NCBI RefSeq assembly: GCF_023017105.1
Contig: NZ_JALKEV010000005.1
Span: 186,001-250,000, forward strand
Origin: Halalkalibacter sp. APA_J-10(15)
GTDB lineage: Bacteria; Bacillota; Bacilli; Bacillales; Bacillaceae_D
Direction of reading: 5' to 3'
DNA: 64,000 nt
Of the stretch, positions 26,577-37,184 are shown one piece after another (position 1 is the stretch's first letter; the number at the start of each line of letters is the position of its first letter). The notes under the pieces are model-generated. The model saw only the letters and a list, made by a program, of their open reading frames with translations. It was not told where the DNA came from and did no database searches. The position numbers were made by a program, and so were the translations under genes.

Positions 26577-27515
26577 ATGAATAATGAGATAAAATTAAAA
26601 ATAGAGCAACACGAGACGATCATTCTTCACCGTCATGTTCGTCCTGATCCAGATGCAATTGGAGCGCAGTTAGGATTGAAAAAGGCGATTCAAAATCAAT
26701 ACCCAAAAAAGAACGTTTATGCAGTAGGTGAAGAAGAAGAGTCGTTACGCTTTTTAGGTGAGATGGATAAAGTGGAGGATGACATTTACGAAGGTGCTGC
26801 TGTCATCGTTTGTGATACCGCGAATGTTGAACGTATTTCTGACTCGAGGTTTAAGAAAGGCTCCTATTTAATAAAAATAGACCATCACCCTAATGACGAG
26901 CCTTATGGTGATGTATATTGGGTCGATCCAACGTACAGCTCAACTTGTGAGATGATTGTTGAATGGATGCTTCAGTACAATTGGGAGTTTGATCAAGAGA
27001 TAGCGGAATCACTATATGCTGGGATTGTTGGTGATACGGGGAGGTTTCGTTTTGATAATACAACACCAGATACGTTACGAAGAACGAGTGTCTTGCTCGA
27101 GTATCCTTTTGATCGGAATGAGTTCTATTCACAGCTACATAAGAAAGATCTACGAATGCTCCGTCTAGAAGGGTATATTTTGCAAAACTTTAAAGTGATC
27201 GAAGGCTGTGTTGGTGCGATGTATTTAACAAAAGACATTCTGGATTCATTTGAGGTCACGTCAAATGAATCTTCACAGTTTGTTAATCTATTCTCGGATG
27301 TAGAAGGCTTAAAAACATGGGTTTTCTTTGTTGAAGAAGAGGATCGAATTAGAGTGAGGTTAAGATCAAAGGGACCGACGATTAATGATATTGCAGTTGA
27401 ATATCATGGTGGAGGGCATCCAAAAGCTTCTGGGGCAACAGCATTTTCATGGGATGAAACGGATGATATTATAGAAAAGCTTATTCGTGTTAGTAAAACA
27501 GGTGCCGAGAAGTAG
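26577..27515 (+). CDS. nrnA: Oligoribonuclease / pAp phosphatase NrnA
   Basis: Degrades RNA oligomers of two to five nucleotides and dephosphorylates 3'-phosphoadenosine 5'-phosphate. The protein has 312 residues of the DHH-DHHA1 family: an HRHVRPDPDAIGAQ metal motif at the start, VCDTAN, the DHHPNDEPYG signature (about residue 103), TGRFRFDN, and the C-terminal DHHA1 loop GGGHPKASGA. Good GGAGAGGAG before the ATG. It is convergent with ytrI, the two sharing a hairpin at their ends. Confidence 0.96.
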   Translation: MNNEIKLKIEQHETIILHRHVRPDPDAIGAQLGLKKAIQNQYPKKNVYAVGEEEESLRFLGEMDKVEDDIYEGAAVIVCDTANVERISDSRFKKGSYLIKIDHHPNDEPYGDVYWVDPTYSSTCEMIVEWMLQYNWEFDQEIAESLYAGIVGDTGRFRFDNTTPDTLRRTSVLLEYPFDRNEFYSQLHKKDLRMLRLEGYILQNFKVIEGCVGAMYLTKDILDSFEVTSNESSQFVNLFSDVEGLKTWVFFVEEEDRIRVRLRSKGPTINDIAVEYHGGGHPKASGATAFSWDETDDIIEKLIRVSKTGAEK

Positions 27516-27546
27516 CTCGTGATTTCGAAGTGGTCATGAGCTACTT
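27510..27546. terminator. Bidirectional hairpin between nrnA and ytrI
   Basis: AAGTAGCTC / GAGCTACTT, 9 bp, overlapping both stop codon regions. There is no long T-run. Confidence 0.55.
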
Positions 27547-28043
27547 GCTGGTATAATTGCAAGTTCAATTCTTAGCGTCGTGAAAAGGTAAATTTCTTGC
27601 ACATCAACCTGGAATTCATTATCGTCAACGTTAAATACTTTATTTTCAAGGGCACGAATCATTAAATCCTTCATACTCGCAACAGTTTCAATGTCTTCTC
27701 GTTCTAAATGTTGGAGTTCTTCAATAATTTGTGTGCGTAACTCTAATTGTGTTAATTGGTTCAAGCGTAATCGACGGGCATTACTTAACTCAACCTCAAT
27801 TGATTGAATCGTCAATTTCTTTTGATTCTCTTCATTCAATTTGGTTTGCTCACTATTTAGCTCAGCAATTCGGGCTTCTAATGTGATAATCGTCGAGCGT
27901 TGTTCGGAAAGCTGGATCATTAATGCATTATAAAGTTGTCCATATTGAAATAGAAAAAAAAACCACCCACAAAGGACACCGATTATGAATCCAGCGAGAA
28001 AACGTTGAAATGTGGTACGTTTATACAACGGTGGGATTCTCAT
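27534..28043 (-). CDS. ytrI: Sporulation membrane protein YtrI
   Basis: Needed for efficient sporulation in B. subtilis, where ytrHI is a sigma-E operon. The protein has 169 residues: a basic N terminus (MRIPPLYKRTTFQRFL), one transmembrane helix (about 16-36, AGFIIGVLCGWFFFLFQYG), then a coiled coil (ERLITLEARIAELNSEQ-like) and a conserved C-terminal domain. The frame is open up to 28103, but the ATG at 28043 overlaps the ytrH stop (ATGA), giving coupled translation. Confidence 0.88.
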   Translation of the reverse strand: MRIPPLYKRTTFQRFLAGFIIGVLCGWFFFLFQYGQLYNALMIQLSEQRSTIITLEARIAELNSEQTKLNEENQKKLTIQSIEVELSNARRLRLNQLTQLELRTQIIEELQHLEREDIETVASMKDLMIRALENKVFNVDDNEFQVDVQEIYLFTTLRIELAIIPASSS

Positions 28044-28387
28044 GAGGAAACAGACTCCCCAACAAGCCATTGAATCACGGTTATACCTGTTTGAGCTCCG
28101 CATAATGCAGCAAAGATCATGAGGCCTGTTTTGACTATATCATCATGAATTCCTTCAAATAGCCCTCTCTCTATACTTGAAATAGCGTCAAATGTACCGC
28201 CTATAGCTGCAACAATAGCCCAGATTTTTAAGTTCCCTGCAAGATTATGAATGACAGAGAGTGGTGGCTTACCAATTAAGAATGCGCCGATTCCTCCAAT
28301 TAGTGCACCACCGATAATGACACCAAAGGCAACGAAAAAATCAATAATTAACGTAGCGAGAAGCTCACGATTTAGCAAATGGCTCAT
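28040..28387 (-). CDS. ytrH: Sporulation protein YtrH
   Basis: An integral membrane protein of about 115 residues with roughly three hydrophobic helices (ATLIIDFFVAFGVIIGGALI, IWAIVAAIGGTF, GLMIFAALCGAQTGITVIQWL). In B. subtilis it is made in the mother cell under sigma-E and is needed for full sporulation with ytrI. The start is uncertain: AGAAAGG touches the ATG at 28387, so a TTG five codons later, better spaced, may be the true start. No clear sigma-E promoter was found upstream. Confidence 0.82.
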   Translation of the reverse strand: MSHLLNRELLATLIIDFFVAFGVIIGGALIGGIGAFLIGKPPLSVIHNLAGNLKIWAIVAAIGGTFDAISSIERGLFEGIHDDIVKTGLMIFAALCGAQTGITVIQWLVGESVSS

Positions 28388-28565
28388 CCTTTCTACATAA
28401 ATGATTCTAAACAAAGAAAAATTTGCTGAAGGTATGTGTTAAATGAGACTGTGTTCATGTGTTCAACGTAGTAGCTTTTCTATTCTGCTGGCAAAGCTTA
28501 TTTCTATATATAGTCAGATTGAATGAAAGTTATGACAAGCATTCAATAGAGGGGGAGGATGAACA

Positions 28566-31500
28566 ATGGAAGTTGTACCGATTCACGTATTAAGTGAATA
28601 TAGTCTTCTTTCTTCAACAAATCGAATTGAAGAGCTTATACAGCATGCTCACGTATTAGGCTATAAACAGCTAGCATTAACAGATAAAAATGTTTTGTAT
28701 GGTGCTGTTCCCTTCTATCAAGCATGTAAAAAACGAGGAATTAAACCAATTATCGGACTGGACATATCGGTTCAAGTTCAAGCTGATTCGGTTCAAAATA
28801 TGAGATTATATGCGAAAAACAATGAGGGCTATAAGCAATTAATGCTTCTTTCTTCAAGGTGGCATCATAAAGAAAGAGAGGATCGCTTCTTAACTAAAGA
28901 AGAGATCACAAGCTCCATGGAGAATGTGGTCATCGTCATACCTTTTGAGTATGGTCCAATCACTAATACTGTTCGAAATGGTGATTGGAATAAGGCGATG
29001 ATTTGGTTAGAGGAATGGATTCCTAAACGAGCGATTAGTCATACATTTATTGAGATCCATTCTAATGAAGGGCAAAATGATCAATATCTTGAACATTTAC
29101 AGAAAATTTCAGATCAAACAGGAATCCGTTTAATAGCTGCACAGCCTTGTCACTATTTAAAGAAATCTGATGTCAATGCGTATCATGTGTTACGAGCGAT
29201 TCGAGATGGGAAAAAACTAGAGGAAACAGAGCTACTCACGCAAGAACGCCATTATTATTTAAAGGATCCTAGTGAAATGGCGGCAGACTTTCGGGGCTGG
29301 GAGAAAGCTTTAGAAAACACATCTCAGCTAGCTGAGATGTGTAATGTCGAGATAGAGTTGAATAAGATTCAATTACCAACCTATCCAACAGATCGTATAA
29401 GCGCAGATGAACAGCTAGAGGAGCTTTGTTTGCAAGGATGTAAGCAACGTTATGAGTATGTAACAGCAGCAATAGAACAACGATTAAAAAAAGAACTTAC
29501 CGTTATTTATGAGATGGGATATAGCGATTACTTTTTAATCGTTTGGGATTTCATGCGCTATGCAAAAGAAAACGGGATGATGACAGGTCCTGGTCGGGGA
29601 TCAGCAGCAGGCTCGCTTGTCGCATATCTATTAGAGATTACAGATGTTGACCCGCTTCAATACGACTTATTGTTCGAACGATTCTTGAACCCAGAGCGGG
29701 TTTCAATGCCAGATATTGATATTGACTTTCCCGATCATCGGCGTGATGAGGTTATTGAATATGTACAAAAAAAATATGGACGTGATCGTGTGGCACATAT
29801 TTTAACATTTGGGACGCTTGCGGCTCGTGCGGTCATACGTGATGTCGCTAAAGTATTAGGTGTACAAGCTTATATGATGAATCAGCTATTGAAAGAAATA
29901 CCAGTATCACCAGGGATGACATTGGACAAAGCGTGGGAAAGTAGTGAGAAATTAAAGTCACTGCTTGCAGAGTCGGTGGAGGCGAAGCGATTATGGGAAA
30001 TTGCTACACAGTTAGAAGGACTGCCCAGACATACGTCTACTCATGCTGCTGGTGTTGTCATAAGCGCTGAGCCACTTACAAATGTACTTGCTCTTCAAGC
30101 TGGTACAACGAATGTTTCTTTAACCCAAGCAACGATGGATGTAGTTGAGCAATTAGGTTTGTTGAAGTTTGATTTTTTGGGACTTCGTAATTTAACATTA
30201 CTTGAACGTATTGTCTATTATATTGAACAACAAACAGGAACATGGCTTGATGTCGAGCGAATTCCATTAAATGACCGAAAAACCTTTCAACTATTAAGTG
30301 ATGCTGATACAACGGGGGTTTTTCAGTTAGAATCAAATGGCATGAGACGGGTATTATCATCGCTGCAGCCAACTGAATTTGAAGATATTGTTGCTGTTAA
30401 TGCTTTGTATCGACCGGGACCAATGGAATATATACAAACGTATATAAAAAGAAAATATAAGCAAGAAGAGGTTACGTACCCACATTCAGATGTAAAGCCG
30501 TTACTCGAACAGACATATGGTGTTCTTATCTATCAGGAACAAATTATGCAAATGGCATCAATATTAGCAGGCTTTTCACTAGCGGAAGCGGATCTACTTA
30601 GAAGGGCGATTAGTAAAAAGAAGAAGAATGATTTAGAAGAACAACGAATAACGTTTATTCAAGGGGCAGTAAGAAAGGGTTATTCAGAAGATGTAGCGGC
30701 AAATGTATTCAGCTTAATTGAACGTTTTGCTGATTATGGATTTAATAGAAGTCATGCTGTAGCCTATAGTTTAATTAGCTACCGTCTTGCTTATTTGAAA
30801 GCACATTACCCGTTACCTTTCTATACAGCTCTATTGTCTTCAGCTTGGAATCAACAAGATAAATTGTATAGCTTCATTCAGGAAAGCAGGGAAAAAGGTT
30901 TAGACATACGTCCACCATCTTTGTTAAAAAGTGAGTGGTTATTTTCAATCGAAGAGCAATCGATTCGATTTGGTTTATTACCGATTTCTCATATTGGTGT
31001 TCAAGCTGCTAAAGAGATTATGACTATTCGAAATAAAAAGAAGATAAACGATTTGTTTCAATTGACGATTGAGCTTTATCCAAGCTTGTCCAAGAAGGCG
31101 CTTGAATCTTTAATAAAAGCTGGCGCCTTGGATTATATGGATGAAGATCGTGCCGTATTACTCGCTTCGGTAGATGATTCAATTGAATTTGCTCAGAATG
31201 TGAAGGAATTTCAAGAAGAGACAGAAGGGCTGTTTACATTAGATATGGAAGCTCCACTCTACCAACAGGTAGAACCATTTACAGAGCATGAACGATTGGA
31301 ATTTGAAAAGGAAGTGCTCGGCTTCTATTTATCTGGACACCCGTTAGAGAAGTATGGTGAGAAACTCGCTTCTATTGGTCGAGTGACAATTATAGAAGCG
31401 TTCACGAAAGTAGGCTCTGTTATTCTAGCAGGGAAGGTTGAATCGATTAAGCGAATTCGGACAAAAAAGGGCGATGCTATGGCATTTGCTTCTGTTGTTG

Positions 31501-31901
31501 ATGAAACAGGAACAATCAATGCAACCTTCTTTCCGCTTGTTTGGTCAAAAGTGCGTGATTTACTAATAGAAGGAGAGATGTACGTACTAGAAGGCAGAAC
31601 AGACTTTTCTCAGCAACGAAAATCACTTGTGGTGGAACGACTTTATTCTGTCACTACATTGAAGGAGAAAGCGAGTCAGCGACTTTATTTACGAATTATG
31701 AATGACACTGATCCAGAACGGTTAAACCAGTTAAAAAGGATTATGCAACAATATCCCGGAGACATCCCGATTATTTTGTATTATGAAAAAACAAATCAAA
31801 CAAAATATTTGTCGAAGGAATACTTAGTAAACTCTTCAGATGCTTGTCTTCATGCTCTTTATCAACTGTTAGGTAAAGATAATGTTAAGATTCGTCCATA
31901 A
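28566..31901 (+). CDS. dnaE: DNA polymerase III alpha subunit DnaE
   Basis: In Bacillus this polymerase extends primers, chiefly on the lagging strand, before PolC takes over; it is also used in repair. The protein has 1111 residues. Order: an N-terminal PHP domain (about 1-200, HVLSEYSLLSS), the C-family palm with GPGRGSAAGSLVAYLL and the catalytic PDIDIDFPDHRR (about residue 385), fingers (TGVFQLESNGMRR; NALYRPGPM), a helix-hairpin-helix tail (LFQLTIELYPSLSKKALESL) and a C-terminal OB fold (about 955-1040). No exonuclease domain, as expected for DnaE. It follows GGGGGAGG and has a long free 5' flank shared with divergent ytrH. Confidence 0.97.
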   Translation: MEVVPIHVLSEYSLLSSTNRIEELIQHAHVLGYKQLALTDKNVLYGAVPFYQACKKRGIKPIIGLDISVQVQADSVQNMRLYAKNNEGYKQLMLLSSRWHHKEREDRFLTKEEITSSMENVVIVIPFEYGPITNTVRNGDWNKAMIWLEEWIPKRAISHTFIEIHSNEGQNDQYLEHLQKISDQTGIRLIAAQPCHYLKKSDVNAYHVLRAIRDGKKLEETELLTQERHYYLKDPSEMAADFRGWEKALENTSQLAEMCNVEIELNKIQLPTYPTDRISADEQLEELCLQGCKQRYEYVTAAIEQRLKKELTVIYEMGYSDYFLIVWDFMRYAKENGMMTGPGRGSAAGSLVAYLLEITDVDPLQYDLLFERFLNPERVSMPDIDIDFPDHRRDEVIEYVQKKYGRDRVAHILTFGTLAARAVIRDVAKVLGVQAYMMNQLLKEIPVSPGMTLDKAWESSEKLKSLLAESVEAKRLWEIATQLEGLPRHTSTHAAGVVISAEPLTNVLALQAGTTNVSLTQATMDVVEQLGLLKFDFLGLRNLTLLERIVYYIEQQTGTWLDVERIPLNDRKTFQLLSDADTTGVFQLESNGMRRVLSSLQPTEFEDIVAVNALYRPGPMEYIQTYIKRKYKQEEVTYPHSDVKPLLEQTYGVLIYQEQIMQMASILAGFSLAEADLLRRAISKKKKNDLEEQRITFIQGAVRKGYSEDVAANVFSLIERFADYGFNRSHAVAYSLISYRLAYLKAHYPLPFYTALLSSAWNQQDKLYSFIQESREKGLDIRPPSLLKSEWLFSIEEQSIRFGLLPISHIGVQAAKEIMTIRNKKKINDLFQLTIELYPSLSKKALESLIKAGALDYMDEDRAVLLASVDDSIEFAQNVKEFQEETEGLFTLDMEAPLYQQVEPFTEHERLEFEKEVLGFYLSGHPLEKYGEKLASIGRVTIIEAFTKVGSVILAGKVESIKRIRTKKGDAMAFASVVDETGTINATFFPLVWSKVRDLLIEGEMYVLEGRTDFSQQRKSLVVERLYSVTTLKEKASQRLYLRIMNDTDPERLNQLKRIMQQYPGDIPIILYYEKTNQTKYLSKEYLVNSSDACLHALYQLLGKDNVKIRP

Positions 31902-31908
31902 TTGTTAC

Positions 31909-31937
31909 TTGGCTAATGAGAAAAGTTTATATATAAT
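31909..31937 (+). promoter_or_regulatory. Candidate promoter of the malic enzyme gene
   Basis: TTGGCT, 17-bp spacer, TATAAT (31932-31937), starting eight bases after the dnaE stop. Confidence 0.6.
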
Positions 31938-32000
31938 TAGAGAAGTTTTTCGAGGTGGTCAGACCAATATGGACGATCATGAGAAAAGGAGTGTTCGCTT

Positions 32001-33242
32001 GTGACATCATTTAAAGATGAAGCCTTGAAAATTCATCGAAAGCACCGTGGCAAATTAGAAGCAAAAGCAAAGGTGCCAGTACAGAATGCACATGATTTAA
32101 GTTTAGTCTATTCTCCTGGTGTCGCAGATCCTTGCGAAGAAATTCATCGTAATCGAGAAAAGGTTTATGAATATACGATGAAGGGGAACTTTGTCGCAGT
32201 TGTTAGTAATGGGACAGCTGTTCTTGGTCTTGGGAATATTGGGCCTGAAGCTTCTTTACCTGTTATGGAAGGGAAAGCTGTCTTGTTTAAGTCTTTTGCT
32301 GGGGTTGATGCATTCCCATTATGTATTAAGACAAAGCAGGTTGAAGAAATTGTCATGACTGTGAAGCAGCTTGAGCCGACATTTGCTGGAATTAACTTGG
32401 AGGATTTTGCTGCGCCGCATTGCTTTGAAGTAGAGAGGCGTTTGAAGGAAGAAATGAATATTCCTGTTTTTCATGATGACCAGCACGGAACAGCAATTGT
32501 GACATTAGCTGGTTTACTAAATGCGTGTAAGCTGACAGGAAGAAAGCTTGAGACAGCGAAAATAATCGTCAATGGTGCTGGAGCTGCTGGTATAGCTATC
32601 ATCAAGCTTTTAAGAAGTATGGGGGCTAAGCAGACGATTTTATGTGATTCGCGCGGAGCGATTTACAAAAGCCGTCAAGAGGGGATGAATAAGCAGAAGC
32701 TAGAAGTTGCAACGTTCACAAACCCTACTCAGCAAAAAGGAAAGCTTGAATCGGTCGTAAAGGACGCGGACATTTTTGTAGGTGTCTCAGTTGAAGGGGT
32801 GCTAACAAAAGAAATGGTTCAAAGGATGAATCCGGAGCCCATTATTTTTGCAATGGCTAATCCAAACCCTGAAATTGCACCTGAAGACGCATTAGTAGCA
32901 GGTGCAAAAGTGATTGGTACAGGTCGTTCCGATTATCCGAATCAAGTTAATAATGTGCTCGCTTTTCCAGGTGTGTTTCGTGGTGCTATAGATGTACGTG
33001 CAACTGATATAAATGAAGAAATGAAGGCTGCGGCTGTTTATGCAATTGCCAACTTAATTGAAGGGGAGCTTGACTCTAATTATGTCATTCCCGCACCGTT
33101 TGATAAACGTGTGTCACCAGCTGTTGCAGCTGCTGTTGCTAAAGCAGCCATAGATAGTGGCGTGGCCACCGTCCACACTGATCCCAAAGAAGTAGCGAAG
33201 AGAACAGCAGAAATGGCCATTATACAGCCTGATATGAACTAA
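32001..33242 (+). CDS. ytsJ: NAD(P)-dependent malic enzyme (YtsJ-like)
   Basis: Oxidative decarboxylation of malate to pyruvate; in B. subtilis YtsJ is the main NADP-linked form. The protein has 413 residues, the short bacterial type. Visible motifs: YSPGVADPC, NGTAVLGLGNIG, the catalytic/metal region NLEDFAAPHCFEVE with HDDQHGTAIV, and the Rossmann loop VNGAGAAGIAI. No phosphotransacetylase domain is fused. The start codon is GTG behind AAAAGGAG. The gene leads the block ytsJ-fadR-type regulator-accD-accA. Confidence 0.93.
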   Translation: MTSFKDEALKIHRKHRGKLEAKAKVPVQNAHDLSLVYSPGVADPCEEIHRNREKVYEYTMKGNFVAVVSNGTAVLGLGNIGPEASLPVMEGKAVLFKSFAGVDAFPLCIKTKQVEEIVMTVKQLEPTFAGINLEDFAAPHCFEVERRLKEEMNIPVFHDDQHGTAIVTLAGLLNACKLTGRKLETAKIIVNGAGAAGIAIIKLLRSMGAKQTILCDSRGAIYKSRQEGMNKQKLEVATFTNPTQQKGKLESVVKDADIFVGVSVEGVLTKEMVQRMNPEPIIFAMANPNPEIAPEDALVAGAKVIGTGRSDYPNQVNNVLAFPGVFRGAIDVRATDINEEMKAAAVYAIANLIEGELDSNYVIPAPFDKRVSPAVAAAVAKAAIDSGVATVHTDPKEVAKRTAEMAIIQPDMN

Positions 33243-33259
33243 ACGAGGGGCTCTTGTCG

Positions 33260-33901
33260 ATGCAGTCAAAGCGTTATTTAGAAATTATTACACAAATTCA
33301 AGGTATCATCGAGGCTGATCAACTTTCAGAAGGAGATCGGCTTCCCTCTGAACGTGAGTTAAGTGAACGTTTAGGGGTCGCTAGATCTTCTGTTAGAGAA
33401 GCGCTGAGGGCATTAGAATTGTTAGAGTTCATTGAGACTCGTCGTGGTGAAGGAACGTTTATGAAATCAGCGAATAGCTATCGTTTAGTCGAGTTATTAT
33501 TATCTTTTCTTTTAAAAAATGAAAAAGCGAAGCAGGATCTTTCAGAAACAAGAAGAATAGTTGAAATTGAAGCTTTTAAATTGGCGTGTGAACGAATGGG
33601 ACAAGAGCAGATTGAAAGACTAAGTCAATTAGTAGAATCATCTGAGCAGAGAGAGAGGATGCCAAGTGATGATTACGCCTTCCATAAAGAGCTTGTTATG
33701 AATAGTCAAAATCGTCTATTAACTAACATTTGGGATTCACTTGTCCAATATAATAAAGCTGCTATGACACGAGCTGTTCAATCAATTGATCCGGTCAAGC
33801 ATAGTGCTGAGCATAAACAGATCATTCACGCCTTAGTGAAGGAAGATCATGGGTTGGCTGTTAATATACTAAAGAAGCACTTAAAAAAAAGCCCTTTTTA
33901 A
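33260..33901 (+). CDS. GntR/FadR-subfamily transcription regulator
   Basis: A DNA-binding regulator of 213 residues. The N-terminal winged helix (about 10-70, RLPSERELSERLGVARSSVREALRALE) and the all-helical FCD-type ligand domain (about 90-210, with FHKELV and H-E-H-K near HSAEHKQIIHAL supplying metal ligands) are clear. It lies 17 bases after the malic enzyme gene and 34 bases before accD, so it is probably co-transcribed and may sense a carboxylic or acyl compound to control the block. B. subtilis controls fatty-acid genes with FapR instead. ATG 33260 is preferred over TTG 33254. Confidence 0.85.
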   Translation: MQSKRYLEIITQIQGIIEADQLSEGDRLPSERELSERLGVARSSVREALRALELLEFIETRRGEGTFMKSANSYRLVELLLSFLLKNEKAKQDLSETRRIVEIEAFKLACERMGQEQIERLSQLVESSEQRERMPSDDYAFHKELVMNSQNRLLTNIWDSLVQYNKAAMTRAVQSIDPVKHSAEHKQIIHALVKEDHGLAVNILKKHLKKSPF

Positions 33902-33935
33902 TATAAATAGAATGATGAAGCAGTGAGGTGTTAAG

Positions 33936-34799
33936 ATGTTTAAAGATTTTTTGAGTAAGAAGCGTAAATATGCAACGATTCCGTCTGAACGAGCAAAGCA
34001 AGAGGTCCCCGAAGGCTTAATGACAAAATGCCCTTCATGTCGGACTATTATGTATACGAAGGAATTAAAAAAGAATTTACTTGTCTGCCATTCTTGTGGG
34101 TTTCATCATCGAATGACAGCACCTGAGCGAATTGCTAGTTTAATGGACGAAGGGTCTTTCGTTGAGACAAATCGGGACATGCTTAGTAAGAATCCACTAG
34201 AGTTCCCAACATATGAAAAAAAATTAGAATCAGACCGCAAGAAAACGGAATTGAATGAAGCAATTGTAACAGGTCATGGTACGATCAATGGTTTACCTAC
34301 TGTAATGGCCGTAATGGATGCACGTTTTCGAATGGGAAGTATGGGTTCTGTCGTCGGTGAAAAAATTACAAGATCTGTTGAATATGCGATTGAAAAAGGA
34401 ATTCCGTTTATATTATTTTCAGCTTCAGGTGGGGCAAGAATGCAAGAAGGTGTTTTAAGCTTAATGCAGATGGCTAAGACGAGCGCTGCGTTGCAGAAGC
34501 TTAACCGACAAGGTGGATTATTTATTTCGATTATGACTCATCCTACAACAGGTGGTGTTTCAGCTAGCTTCGCTTCATTAGGTGACTACAATTTTGCTGA
34601 ACCAAAAGCATTAATTGGATTTGCAGGTCGAAGAATTATTGAACAAACGATTCGACAAGAGTTACCTGAAGACTTTCAAACAGCTGAATTTTTATTAAAG
34701 CACGGTCAGCTTGATCGGGTTATTCCACGAAATGAAATGAAAGAGACATTAACGACGATTCTAGATTTACATCAAGGAGGTGGAACCAATGGCGACTAA
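33936..34799 (+). CDS. accD: Acetyl-CoA carboxylase carboxyltransferase subunit beta
   Basis: With AccA it transfers the carboxyl group from biotin to acetyl-CoA to make malonyl-CoA, the committed step of fatty-acid synthesis. The protein has 287 residues. The N-terminal zinc ribbon uses C32/C35 (KCPSCR) and C51/C54 (VCHSCG), followed by the crotonase-fold carboxyltransferase domain ([37 protein letters not shown]). It overlaps accA by 11 bases. Confidence 0.97.
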   Translation: MFKDFLSKKRKYATIPSERAKQEVPEGLMTKCPSCRTIMYTKELKKNLLVCHSCGFHHRMTAPERIASLMDEGSFVETNRDMLSKNPLEFPTYEKKLESDRKKTELNEAIVTGHGTINGLPTVMAVMDARFRMGSMGSVVGEKITRSVEYAIEKGIPFILFSASGGARMQEGVLSLMQMAKTSAALQKLNRQGGLFISIMTHPTTGGVSASFASLGDYNFAEPKALIGFAGRRIIEQTIRQELPEDFQTAEFLLKHGQLDRVIPRNEMKETLTTILDLHQGGGTNGD

Positions 34800-35766
34800 T
34801 TTAGGCTTTGAGAAACCGATTGTGGAATTAAAAAATAAAATTAACGAGCTTCGTTCCTTTACAGAAGAAAAGGAAATCGATCTAACTGATGAAATAAAAA
34901 AATTAGAAAAGAGACTTCAACAGCTAGAACTAGATATTTACGGAAATTTACAGCCTTGGGAACGTGTTCAAATTGCTCGTCATAACGACCGCCCTACGAC
35001 TCTTGATTATATTGAGCACTTATTTACAGATTTTCTCGAAATGCATGGCGATCGATTATATGGCGATGATGCAGCGATTGTTGGTGGGATTGCGAAATAC
35101 AAAGGGACTCCTGTAACCGTTATTGGTCACCAACGTGGTAAAGATACAAAAGAAAATATTCATCGTAATTTTGGCATGCCACACCCAGAAGGCTATCGTA
35201 AAGCGTTACGACTAATGAAACAGGCTGATAAATTTAAACGACCAATTATTTGTTTTATAGATACGAAGGGTGCTTACCCAGGGAAAGCAGCTGAAGAACG
35301 AGGACAGAGTGAAGCGATAGCTAGGAACCTACTAGAGATGGCTGGTTTATCCGTCCCTGTTGTTTGTATTGTCATTGGAGAAGGTGGAAGTGGAGGCGCA
35401 TTGGCATTAGGTGTAGGAAATCATTTGCATATGCTTGAGAACTCGACGTATTCCGTCATTTCTCCTGAAGGTGCGGCTGCTTTATTATGGAAAGATGCCT
35501 CACTCGCTCAAAAGGCAGCAGAGACGATGAAGATCACTGCTCCTGACTTAAAAAAATTAGGTGTAATTGATGAAGTTGTACGTGAAGTCAAGGGTGGCGC
35601 GCATCGTCATACTAAAGAACAAGCAGGAGCGATTGATGAAGTGATTGAACGCTCACTTTCTGTATTGAGCCATCTTAGTGAAGATGACCTTATTGAACAA
35701 CGGTATCAAAAATACAAAAAAATTGGACAATATTCAAGTGTAACCGATACCATCCCTATAAATTAA
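34789..35766 (+). CDS. accA: Acetyl-CoA carboxylase carboxyltransferase subunit alpha
   Basis: Partner of AccD in malonyl-CoA formation. The protein has 325 residues: an N-terminal helical hairpin, then the crotonase-type carboxyltransferase fold with [34 protein letters not shown] (oxyanion and CoA region) and [17 protein letters not shown]. The start is ATG 34789 behind AAGGAGGTGG, inside the accD end, implying translational coupling. A strong terminator follows, separating it from pfkA. Confidence 0.97.
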   Translation: MATNLGFEKPIVELKNKINELRSFTEEKEIDLTDEIKKLEKRLQQLELDIYGNLQPWERVQIARHNDRPTTLDYIEHLFTDFLEMHGDRLYGDDAAIVGGIAKYKGTPVTVIGHQRGKDTKENIHRNFGMPHPEGYRKALRLMKQADKFKRPIICFIDTKGAYPGKAAEERGQSEAIARNLLEMAGLSVPVVCIVIGEGGSGGALALGVGNHLHMLENSTYSVISPEGAAALLWKDASLAQKAAETMKITAPDLKKLGVIDEVVREVKGGAHRHTKEQAGAIDEVIERSLSVLSHLSEDDLIEQRYQKYKKIGQYSSVTDTIPIN

Positions 35767-35804
35767 AGAAAAACTACACCCTATCGTGAGGGTGTAGTTT
35801 TTCT
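35767..35804 (+). terminator. accDA terminator
   Basis: A perfect 16-bp stem, AGAAAAACTACACCCT and its complement, around ATCGTG; the T-run is within the right arm. Confidence 0.9.
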
Positions 35805-36024
35805 AATTGGTAGGTTCTGTATTGTATTTATGCAACGAAAGTGTTATTTTTAAGAACGGGATACGTTTGAGCTTCCTGCTTCATGTCAATAGTAATATTG
35901 AACCGATCTGTTTTTATAACGAATAAAATGATATGATTTTGTTAAGTTATCGTGTAATAAAATTGAGGGTAAAAGTACACAAGCAAGAAGCTTTGTGGAA
36001 CTTTTCGCAATATATGATGATTGA

Positions 36025-37005
<981 letters not shown>

Positions 37006-37163
37006 AGAGCATACAATGGGGCCGTTTGCTACGTGTTTTGTGGCGAGATAAGCGCTCACCACAAGACTATTAAAAGATGTAGCGATGACACTCATTACTT
37101 CGAGGCCATTCAAAAAGGAAAAACCGTCCTTTTTGAACCACCTCATAAAAATAAAAAATAGGA
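37006..37163 (+). repeat. Dispersed intergenic repeat, copy 1
   Basis: It begins AAAGAGCAT and ends with a 17-bp hairpin (GAGGCCATTCAAAAAGG, 37102-37118, and CCTTTTTGAACCACCTC, 37128-37144). An inner stem TTGTGG / CCACAA is also present. It matches sequences at 46296-46466 (same strand) and 55217-55305 (opposite strand). Confidence 0.75.
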
Positions 37164-37184
37164 ATAAGATAATGGGAGGCAATT

